Part shown: piece after piece, positions 1 through 11,400 of the stretch
Numbering within the stretch: position 1 is the first letter of the stretch
Layout: each line of letters opens with the position of its first letter
Source: Heligmosomoides polygyrus polygyrus
Taxonomy: Eukaryota > Nematoda > Chromadorea > Rhabditida > Heligmosomidae
Direction of reading: 5' to 3'
Length of the DNA: 64,000 nucleotides
Assembly: GCA_947396885.1 (NCBI GenBank)
Contig: OX377204.1
Coordinates: 90,778,728 to 90,842,727, forward strand
Notes under the pieces: generated by a model
Seen by the model: the letters and a program-made list of their open reading frames with translations, nothing else
Told to the model about the DNA's origin: nothing
The model's database searches: none
Translations under genes and position numbers: made by a program

Positions 1-429
1 TGTTGGCCTGCGACTAAGGAAGTTGAAACACGCCTCAGCGTCATGGAGACGAAGATGCTGCGCTGGACGGCTGGAGTCACGCGCATGGACCGCATCAGAA
101 ATGATGCTATTCGGCAGAAGTTCGGTGTCGCGCCGATAGCGGACAAGATGCGCGAAGCTCGCTTGCGATGGTACGGCCACGTTCTGCGTGGGAAAGAAGA
201 CAGCGTCCGCAAGATTGGCCTTGAGTTGGAAGTATCTGGAAAGCGGCCTAGAGGACGCCCGAAGCAGCGTTGGTCCGATACGTTACACACGGACATGAAA
301 GTAGCTGGTGTCCACCCTGATCAAGCGCAGGATCGGGAAAGGTGGCGTCGTAACACCAGAAGAGCGGACCCCGCGACGATGCGGGACAAACGCTGAAGAA
401 TAAGAAGAAGAAGAAGAAGAAGAAGAAGG
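1..429 (+). mobile_element. RTE-like LINE, C-terminal end of ORF, cut by window edge
   Basis: The frame is open from base 1 to the stop at 394-396 and encodes the C-terminal tail of a non-LTR retrotransposon polyprotein. The visible block RLRWYGHVLRG, followed by a GKRPRGRPKQRWSD-type basic stretch and ending RRADPATMRDKR, aligns by eye with the end of the intact LINE at 48371-51418 (RLRWYGHVLRR, KRPRGAPRKRW, TADPATARD). The stop is followed by an AAG/AAGA simple repeat (about 400-428), the same kind of 3' tail as the intact copy. The reverse transcriptase lies outside the window, so this may be a full element cut by the edge or a 5'-truncated copy. It sits on plus, in or beyond the 3' part of minus-strand gene B. 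Confidence 0.85.
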
Positions 430-487
430 CTAACACCGTTTTTGACTACACCACAGCCGATTCAGAACAGCATCTGAGGACAAGGAT

Positions 488-525
488 AAATAAATAAATA
501 AATAAATAGATAATTAAATAAATAA
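488..525. repeat. (AAAT)n microsatellite
   Basis: Short AAAT tetranucleotide tract with minor interruptions, just downstream (in gene B orientation) of the splice donor of the 536-652 exon. A similar tract follows the 8584-8712 exon. Confidence 0.9.
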
Positions 526-535
526 AGTGACTCAC

Positions 536-652
536 CCATTAAAATGCATTGCGGTTCAGGTGTGCATTCCCCATCTCCGTTACAGCCGTGCTGCACCAAC
601 ATGCACTGGAACGGATAGCCACAACGCATCCTGTCACAAACGCTGGCCAGCT
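536..652 (-). CDS. Gene B exon: six-to-eight-Cys module
   Basis: On minus, acceptor ATTTGCAG precedes 652 and donor GTGAGT follows 536. The 117 bases read 2+114+1, giving LASVCDRMRCGYPFQC, then a middle with HGCNGDGEC and an end PEPQCIL. The spacing C-x3-4-C-x5-C and the closing C-x(n)-PQC match the 8584-8712 exon, which ends RPQCVP. It is the last exon of gene B in the window and is followed by a phase-1 junction, so coding continues to the left. Confidence 0.75.
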
Positions 653-3600
653 CTGCAAATGTATATATTATACAATAAAATATGAAGATAAATAGAAAAA
701 TAATAAAGAACTATGCTGGAAAACAAAAGGATAAAGCTCGACGTTAGCTAATCCATGCAAGGATACGCTAGGGATCCTACTCTTGGAGAAATACCGCGGA
801 GGCAGATTGTTTATTTGGCTTATACCTTCGATGGCTAGCCAATGTCTAGGGTAGGGCTGCTTATCCTTTCAGGACAAGTCGGGCACAAATTTAACTGATG
901 CTGTAGGGTTAAAACACCTGGGTGGTCTGAAAGGGACTTGAATCAGGAATCTGAAATTCGGCGCGTTCACGACAGCAGGGTCTCTCCCGAATACCGTGCG
1001 CCCAACTTTTCTTCAAATTGAGATAATCAGAAAATTAAAGGTCTTTTGAAAATTCGAAGTTCGATGTGTGTATGGTTGGCAAACTTTGTAAGGAGCAACC
1101 CGCAGTCAACTTTTCACAATTTTATACTCTTCGCCCCTCAATAGCCAACGGGTCAATATAAATTGTTCCTCTCTGCCTAAGACCACGGTAAGAGCTAAAT
1201 TTATCACAGTTAGAGCAGGTCTAGCCTACCTACAACTTACTAAGACTACTTTCCTCCAGGAATTCAAATGTTCTACCAAACCAAGCCAAGAAATGCCTAC
1301 GACAGTGCGACGTATGCCAGCCGGGCTTTCTTTGAGCTTAACCATAGGCGATTGCTGGCGAACTATGTATATCCTTAGTGACGGAGCGTCTAAGTTTACG
1401 ATATATTCAGCGGGCAACTCGTTAGGGTATGAATGGAGGGGGGGGGACCAAGTGCGGAGCGTAGGGATTCAGAAGACGTGCTGAAGATGTCGTCCAGCGT
1501 GGTTCAGGAATCAGAACACGTGCTGAAGACGTACAACTTCCGCCCTGAGTAAGGGGACCAGTAGGAGAGGGAACATTGAAGGGGGATCAGTAAAGGGAGA
1601 CCAATAGAGAGGGGGGGGGGGGGGAGGGGATAAGATGACCCACATTTTTCTTCAATACCATCCAACGTGCGTAGGGATTCAGAATACGTACTGAAGACGT
1701 TGTACAACGTGCGTAGGGATTCAGAAGACGTGCGGAAGACGTCGTCCAACGTGGGATAGGATTTCAGCAGACGTGCCGCAGACGTCCAACTTGCGTAGGA
1801 ATTCCGAGTGAGGGTGACCAGTTGGAGGTGACTAGTGAAGTGGGGATCAGCAGAGGGGGACTACTAGAGGGGGAAGAAAGGAAGACCAGTGTTTTCCCTC
1901 AACATCGTCCAATGTGCTTCAGGTTTCTGAAGACGGGTCCCAGAAGTCGTGGTATGTGTCGGCGTGAAGAGGTGTCATAGACCTCGCGGAAACGTGTTGA
2001 CACGTGAGCGTCAGATGTGCATGCTTGACTCTCCGTTTCTTTGCCAGCACGTAGGCAAGAAAGTATTAGCGGGGGGGGGGGTGGGAAGAGGTGGAGAGGG
2101 TGACTATGGGATTCGGAGGAATATTATTGCCGTCGGACAGTGAACGTCTGGTAAATAAATAAATTAGCAGCAAAATCTCTTAACAAAATCGCTAGCGATA
2201 AGGCAATAGGCATCTCCTGTGTCACGCGTTTCTTACATTTAGCAGTTTTGTTTGATTTCTGATGACGTTGTTATCAGGTTTCAATTTTTGCAGCGTTTAT
2301 AGAATTCTTTTGAGGACCTTACTGGATACAAATGCTATCGTTCTGCTTATTAGAAGCACCAAAGTGCATGTTTTTAGAAAATCATTGTAGAAAACGGGCC
2401 TATTTTCAACGCTGCATAACTCAGATATTGCCTAAGTAAAAGAATTTTTCAGATTAATCAAAGGTAACGTATTTCAAATCAAAACGAATATCTTTCTCGT
2501 TAAACTAGAGATTCCCCGAGATGACTAGAACAATATTTGTTCAAGGAAATTTAGTAAACTACATTTCTTTGAAATTTATTAGTCCACCTGCACGAGTGTC
2601 CAATTTAACATGATAATAGTATGTTCTGTTTATGGATGGCTGTTTATTTCGTAGCGCAAGATTTGAAAGAAACTCAGAAACCCTCGTTCGCTCATTCTTT
2701 CAGTAACGATAAATCTCGATTGCCAACGTTTGGGAAATTTTTGAACGCCGAAAACCGTGTTTTAAAATCGAAAATAGGTCGGCTTCCGTCAATAGTAACT
2801 GCCTAATCACCTTAAGGCTCCAGCCTTACCATTAAATTTCAAAACATTGCATCGGCCGGGAATCGAACCCGGGCCGCCCGCGTGGCAGGCGAGCATTCTA
2901 CCACTGAACCACCGATGCCTGGCGTGCTCTCTCTCTCGTCCGCTATTGATGTGGCGCCGCAGAGTCAATAGCGATTAAATCGTCGCCGCCGTCCGTCGGT
3001 TCCCATCGCCGCCTAGTCAATAGGTGCCAATCGCACTCCGTCAGAGCGTCCGTGGTGTAATGGTTAGCATGGATGCCTTCCAAGCATTCGACGGGGGTTC
3101 GATTCCCCCCGGACGCATCCTTTTTGCGATACCGATGAGAAGTACTGGGCCTTTTGAATTTGAATATGCCTTCTATTATTAATGGAATAGCCTGCTGTTT
3201 GTCGCGTCGGCGTATTAGACATAAGCTGGTGTATCTTTAAACATACCTTTAGCTAACCACCGAGTCTAATGTATGGCTAGAATAACAACGTTTCTTGCTG
3301 GTCGAAAGAGGGCGCCCATCCAGCATCTTTTTCGATAATGTGTAGCTTTGCCATGTCCGTCAGAAGCTTAGGTGTTGTTCTTTAGTTATAGTGCATTCAT
3401 AGCCTTGCTGAGCGTTCTCGTCTTGGGGATTTTGATACAAATTCGGAGGACGTCATGAAGAAGGAGTAAGGAGGATCTCCCGCTCTGAGATGGTACTCAA
3501 TATTCGTTTCCTCTCTGGTCTGGTGGTGAAGTCTCTCGAAACAACCTCCTACTGTAGCCAGTTCGCATTTCTCATAGAAAAAGGAGTAGATAAAACAAAC

Positions 3601-6600
3601 CAGAAGCTTGGCTCTTTCTGTTAGGAAATGCGATCAACCAGCGTGTGTGAGATGAAAGGCTGGATGGCAGGTGTATTTCCTGAGAATAGAGCGCGATTTC
3701 CGTGATCAGGTGAAGCTCAAAGGACGCAAAGCGACGTCTGGAGAAAGGCTGAGCCGAGGATGGGATGCAAGACTGACGGCAGCCGTCTGCGCAGTCTTGT
3801 AGGCGCTAATTATCGCCATATCCAAATTCAAACATAATGAGACAGACAACTTTGCGCGATACACGAGGGTGTTTCCGCTGATCATTTTGGAAATCGTCTT
3901 GCCACAAAATACATATTTTTACATGCTTATTTTATAATTTATTTATTTATTTACATATTTTTACATAATTTCACGTCAAATTGAACACTTTTTGAACAAG
4001 TCTAGTGCTTTTGAAATCAATCTGAAACGATTTTTGTGTCGTGTTCGTTTTATAAACGTTTTTCGTAAGTCGAAAACGGTGGAAGTTTCCGGTTCATTTT
4101 GACATTTACCATTTCCAGGTCAAATTGAATACTTTCCAAAACAAATTGGAGATGTTTCTTGACAAATTGTGCACTTTTCTCGTCAAGCAGACACTATTTT
4201 AAGAATACTTTTAACGCTTTTGAAGTCAAACTGAGCATCTTCCAAATCAAAACGAGCTCATTCAGCATTAACCTAGATGCACTTCAAAAAGGTTAGAATG
4301 ATAGCCGTTCAAAGAAGATTCTTGCATAACTCTCCTTGAAGTTTTAATTCACTTATCCAATAATTGAACACATGGTTTAAGGTTTTAGAAAATTGTTATT
4401 TTTGAGGAAAACTAATGGATTAAAGCTTATTTTAAAGAACAAGAAGGCGGCTATTTTTTAGAGCCAAAAGAGAAGATTGCGCCAAACATGTTTGATAGCA
4501 AAATTTTTGTTTGCATGGAGTTTCATATCTGTAAAGAATAGGAGAAAACAATTGTAAGGAACACACATACCGTCACTTCAATATTTCACATAGGCAACGT
4601 TTGCACTATCAATCAAATAAAAATCATTGTAAGCCTTTCGACTGCATGGCCCTATCTCGTCTTTCAATGCAGCAAACGATGGTTACTATGATGCCCTTTA
4701 AAATAAAATGAAATTTGACGTTCGTTCTAAAAAAATAAGCATCTCACAAAATTATTACACCCATGGCGCATTGAACTTTTAAAAAAACCTAAGGCAAGAA
4801 GGACTTGAAAGACGTTCACTTTGACCTCAGAAGCACCAAATTTGTTTAGAGCAGTGTTCAGTTTCATCTGAAAAGTTGTCAATTTGACGTGAAAATGGTA
4901 TAGACTCCATCAAATATGGCACAGAACACCGCGCTAGACTTTCTTGAAGGAATTCAACACAGTCCTCCTAAGCTTTTTACCTCACGGCGCTGATACTGTA
5001 GGCCATCTGCTTCTCACCTTCTTATTGTATAGTGTACGGCATCGGAACCATGTTTCATTTGTAGGATATCATTCCACCTCATCGTTATTCAAAGCTTCAC
5101 TGGATGGTTGCGTTTCTCCAAAGCTTATTTATTTATTGATTTATTTAATGTGCACCAAAAGTGTGCTTGAACAAAGCAAAATAGAAGTAAAGTTAACCTT
5201 TTTTGGTGTTCTAACACTGCGTTATTTTGTTGGATGTGGTATGCTTGTACAGTAATCCACCCCTCCCATTGCGCCGGTGATGTGCCGCAATGGGACTGGA
5301 AGACACGCCGTATCCTTCGGATAGGCAGGTGCGAGCTTCGGCGATGACAAGGCGCAATTCCAAGATTATTCATTTACATATTTTTTTATTTATACGTGAA
5401 ATTCGCCTGCACATAAACAACTTGAGGAAGACACGAAACGAATAAGTCGACAAGAAATGTTATCACAAAGGAGAATATAATGAAGTAAAACTAGAAGAAC
5501 ATGCTGAATAAGAACTATGATCGGTTGAATATAGAACTGAAAAATTTATGCACCAATAAAAAGGTAAACGGGGAACGGGACTGCACCTTATCAGGTGGGG
5601 TATACATCATTATCTGCCAGGGCTGTGGCGAGGAGTATTTCGGTGAGACGGCGCGACCCTTACATGTTAGGGTGAAGGAACACATTGACGGCAAGGCCAA
5701 GTCCAGCACGTCCACTGCAATGGGTCACCATTGAGTCCTTGGGGGAGGACTTTGAGGTCAGGGTCAAGCTACTGGCAGTCGAAGCCCAAACTGCCGCCCG
5801 CAAAGCACTGGAGGCATTTTGGATTCATGCCAGAGACTCCAACCTAAACCGGAAGGAAGAGTGCCTCTATATAACACGGCAGCTCAGGTCCTGCATCAGG
5901 TTGGCATTCTGATTAGGGCACCTGTGTCTCGAAAACGGCCCTGCTACCGACGGATTGGCCCGTCTGGCTTCCTGTAAGATAAGGGTCTCGATCTCTCTAT
6001 TGACTACGTGATCGAAAGGTAGTCTTGAAATTCTCAGGTTGAGGCGACATCTGACGCGGTAGCCACATCTTGACTTGATCCTTCCTTTAAGGCTCTGAAG
6101 AAGGCGATACCGCCGAAACGTTAGCCAATAAAGATCTGTATTACCTCGTGTGGAGCTCAGTCAAAACAACGCTACAACATGCCAGTAGCTAATTCAGCGT
6201 CAATGGAACCATCGAACGGTCACCATTTTTATTCTTATAAATTAAATTGCTTTTTGATTTGTTTTCAGAACTGAGCTGCTTCCACGGTCTAGCACGATAT
6301 TGTTTACGTAGTAAACAAAATCGACAATCGATCGTGAACTAAACGGTCACAGAGTTGAAGCTAAAGTCCAGTAGAAAGCAATACATGTTCAAAATGCTGT
6401 ATGAAACTGGACCAATTGATCACCAATTGATTACAGCCGAAATTTCTGATAGAGCGGCTTATATCGCTCACCATATCGCTTGATAAGCCGCGCCATCAGG
6501 GAGTTCGGCTGTATTTTTTCTGTTAAATTGCTGTAAGTTGTTTATGAGTCCAGCCCGTGGGGCCAGATTCACCAACCGCTTACCGGGCGGTAACGATATA

Positions 6601-8462
6601 TTAGTTGGCGTGTCTGTCCGTGTCCCTGTATCTCTTTGTATCACATACTACGTAAGCCGGTATGGTGAATCAGCGGTGTCGTTGATGGTCTCTGAATTCC
6701 ATGCAGCCATTACAATGCAGGCGAACCTTCCCCACCGCCGTTGCGCAGATCGGCGCACTTAACAGTTTTTTGTGACAGGATAATCAAGTGTACCATCTCT
6801 TACTGACTCTCTCATCAAAACATTGCATCGGCCGGGAATCGAACCCGGGCCGCCCGCGTGGCAGGCGAGCATTCTACCACTGAACCACCGATGCTTATCT
6901 TGTCGCGCCTCTCGCCCGTTGTTGATGTGGCGCCGCCGAGTCAATAGGAATTAAATCGTCGGCGCCGTCCGTCGTTTCCCATCGTCGCCTAGCCAATAGG
7001 TGCTAATCGCTCCTCGTCAGAGCGTCCTTGGTGTAATGGTTAGCATGGATGCCTTTCAAGCATTCGACGGGGGTTCGATTCCCCCCGGACGCATCCTTTT
7101 GCGGTCACTGGGCTGCAGTCGACTCTGAGTGCAATTTAACGCTTAACGATTTAATGGGTGAACGGTATTTTCCGTGAAATCTTGCTTAACGACTTAGCGA
7201 AAATTTTCAGAAAATTAACGAGTTTTTTCACGAACTTTTTCTCAATAAGTTCTTGTTGCGGGCGCGGGTAGCGCAGTCAGAGGAGGCGCGACTGTCGCGT
7301 GCACCCGATACCAGGTTGCTGGTTCGGATTTCCCGCCCGGGCCGACCAAGCCTTCCATTCCTCCGGGGTCGCTGAATTGGTACCAGACTTGTCTGGGAAG
7401 GATAAAGCGCTGACTTGTTCATCGGCTGGCCACCGCAAGTCATTGTATGGCCAAATACGCATTCAAATCACCTCCACGACATCCCTAGAAGTAGAATGCG
7501 TGGCGCATCCCAAAGGGAATTGAGTAACGCCGTCCTTTATCCTTTATCCTTTAAGTTCTTGTTGCTAGTGAATTTCTTGCAGTCTTTAGTTGCTGACCTA
7601 TTGAAATTGAAGCATAAAATGTTTCGTTGACCTTCTGCGTTTGAAATGATAATTCGCAGTTAATTGTAATTTTTGATGAAGTAGGTATGTGAAAATTCGT
7701 TAACAATTCATACGCCCACAACTTTCTGTGCACACCTCATATGCATCCAGTGCTGTACAACTCGTCAGAATGTCTTGCATATGGAGCCTGAAACGTGCTA
7801 GGCCTACTGTTGTTATTAATATTAATATTGTTTATCTTGATATTAATTGTATTAATATTATTTTTAATACATCGCAGCGAGTGGACTTGTCATTCAGGGG
7901 CGTAGACGGACGTTCCCCTGACTGGTTATGATGTGCCCCTCCTGATGTAGGCCATATTGACGACCAGCATTAATATCACTATTATTATTTTATGTCTAGT
8001 TTGGCAGCTGAGAGTCGGTAAAATTGAAATGTAACCTATAAAAATCTATAAAATCACCTCTAAAATCTCTGTGTAACCAACAGGTCAAAATAAATGCTGG
8101 TAAATTAAAAGATTATCACCATTTCTAAGATAAAAAGTATTAATACAACAATACTAAATCAAGGCATAAACCTTCTAAAGTTTGAAATTTCTGAAGCGTT
8201 CCTTTCGTACTAAACACTTAAAATTAGTGATTATTATAACTGAATGGATGGCAGTATTTTTCAATGGCTGGCTGCATTTCTGAATCCATTAGTGTTTTAA
8301 TTTTCCCACGATTTGCTCTACATTGTTGGGCTTGAAGGATTTTCATAGCTGAATTTGGTCATTGCTGCTTTCCTTCCACATATTATCAATATCTCCATTT
8401 CTGCTTGCTTTAGTAGTCTGACATGTTTAAATGATTTTGAGGCGCACTCTTGTAAGTGTGAA

Positions 8463-8493
<31 letters not shown>

Positions 8494-11400
8494 ACAGCTG
8501 AATGAATAGATAAGATAAATAAAGAACCGCAGTAAGATCAATGAATAATCAGTAAAATAGAGTATAAGGAAGCCCTAAACTACCTGTTGGTACGCACTGC
8601 GGTCGCATGTCACATTGTGGTCCGTCGCAATCGTTGAGTACGACTAGCTGGCAGGTCGTGTTGCCACCACAGCGTATATGCGAGCATTCGTTCAAGGGCT
8701 CCGACCAGTTGCCTAAAGCACTGAATTGATTCAGAGTTCAAGTGGTAAAAAAGCTCCTAGTAGATGTGATGGTTATCCTCATGCTTCTATTTGAATCACC
8801 TAAAGCTGGATTCATCAACGACATAGCAAATTAGCGGAGAAACTTCAGCCGAAATTCCTGATAGCGCGGCTTATCAAGCGATATGGTGAAGCATTTCATA
8901 ATGATATGCCGTGCTGTCAGGGATTTCGGCTGTATTTCACCATTAAATTGCTGTAAGTCATTGATGAATCTGGCCTCTGGATGAAGTAGCAGTCTTCAGA
9001 GTGTTAAAAATATGTCAGTATTTCATCCCGAAGACGAATGCATGGCCCATCCAAAAAGGATTATCTGGCTACCAGTCTATTCACCTTGACTTTTATATGC
9101 TAGACTCTACCGATGGGTCTCCTTTTAACCTTACTTGACAAGAACAACGGCAAATGTTGGCCTTTCATATATTATTTTCCCTTTAAGCTCAGCAGACGCG
9201 CAGCATGGGCAGCCTTCAGTTCGATTCGCGAAGTCACCGATCAGGTCAAGGATCCCGGCCTCAGGGCCTCGATATTCAACGCCTCTGTACTGCCTGCGAT
9301 GTGTTACGCGACGGAAACCTGGCCCGACAACAAGACAATCGCCAGAGCGATGCAAACTACGCATCGTGCACTGGAGAGATGTCTTCTAAGGACAAGCCTT
9401 CGTCAGCAATGGCAAGAAGGCCTACGAAGCTCGGAGCTACGGGAGAATTCGCAATTAGCAGACCCGCTGCAGTACATGAAGAAGTCCAAATATCGCTGGG
9501 CCGGACACCTGCTTCGACGAAAGGACGACAGATGGAGTCTCCGTGTCACAGAATGGCTCCCGAGAGACCATAAGAGACCACTGGGACGACCGCCAACGCG
9601 ATGGGCAGACTCATTCTCAAGATCTTTCAGAGAGCGGAGTCTGCCTCACTGGATGCAAGCAGCCAGAGATCGAGCGGTCTGGAAGAGTTGTGGTCCCCGC
9701 TGAGAAGACCTCCAGCCGACAAAGGACCATCAAAGTATCAAAGTAAGTAAGTAAGCTCTTTTCTTTTTAAGCTGGACAACATTCCTTTCCAAATGGACGC
9801 TATTCATTTAATATTGGACACTTCTAGATAACATTCATTTAGAACTGCACATTTAAAATAAAATGTATTCATTTCAAATTGAGTACCCTTTTTAACTCGA
9901 GTTTCCGATACGTTTGCTAAGATGAAGGATAAAGGACGGCGTTACTCAATCCCTTTTCGGGATGCGCCACGCATTCTACTTCTGCGAGATATCGTGGAAG
10001 CGATTTGAACGCGTATTTGGCCATACAATGACTTGCGGTGGCCAGCAGATGAACAAGTCAGCGCTTTATACTTCCCAGACAGATCTGGTACCAATTCACC
10101 GACCCCGAAAGGATGGAAGGATCGATTGGCCTGGGCGGGAAATCCGAAACAGGAACCTGGTATCGGGTACAGGCGGCAGTCGGCGCCTCCTCCGACTGCG
10201 CTACTCGCGCCCTAAGATAATTTTCTAAGATAATCAAGAATATTTAAGAGCAAAAAGAGGGTTTACAATAGGCACGAAATAATTTGTTTTAAGAAAATTT
10301 TGGCAAAAACGCTAAAAAACCTTAAAAAGGCTGCACACTTTTTGAATGAGCATAGAATTTCAATTCATTTGACCGAAACGGCGACTTAGCTCATTGTAAG
10401 TGTTCAGACACGAGGAACTATTCGCGTAAAGAGAATGAGCCGTGCGCTCATCCCGAACATTGCAGTTGGCATTTCAAAAGAATAAAGGAAAAAGGACTGT
10501 GTTCTCCAACCCCTTTTGGGATGCGCCACGCATTTTACTGCTATGTATATCGCGATGTCGTGAAGGTGACATGAATGCGTATTTGGCTATACAATGACTT
10601 GCCATGGTCAGTCCATGAACAAGGCAGCGCTTTATCATTCCCAGACAAGTTTGCTGCAAATTCACTGACCCCGGAGGGGTGGAAGCCGTGGTTGGTCTGG
10701 GCGGAAAAGCCGAACCAGGAACCTGGTATCGAGTTTAGATAAGTCTAATTCGTTTCGAAAAATGTCAATTTTTATTTCTAAAGGTGTTCGGTTTCAAACT
10801 CAAAAGTGTTCGACTTAAAGTGAAGATGGTATGGTCAATGTCTCTGGTATGAGTCGTCTACTCCAATTCATTCGAAATATGTAGCTGTCCAGCTACGTAA
10901 TGGAGTGAGCATGGCTATTTTTTAAGAAGAACCTCGCGATTCCTTTTTCAAACAGAAATACGAAGAAAAAAGTCATCGTAGGCGATTATAACTGAAATTA
11001 CCTCCCATTACAGGAACTGGATTGGTCATATTCATCGGATGGCTTGTAGACCCATTCCAGAAGGGATTCGGTGGTTGGGACATTCCTGGTGGCATAGCTG
11101 TATCTGAAAGTAGTGAAAAAATGTAATTTCTTTTTGGATAGGCACCGACTTAACGGTTAAAGGATAAAGGACGGGGTTACTCAATTCCTTTGGGATGCGC
11201 CACGCATTCTACTTCTACGGGATGTCGTGGAGGCGAGTTGAATGCGTATTTGGCCATACAATGACTTGCGGTGGCCAGCCGATGAACAACCTTCCCAGAC
11301 AAGTCTGTGATGGAAGACTTGGTTGGTCTGGGCGGGAAGTCCGAACCAGGAACCTGGTATCGGGTGCACGCGACAGTCGCGCCTCCTCCGACTGCGCTAC

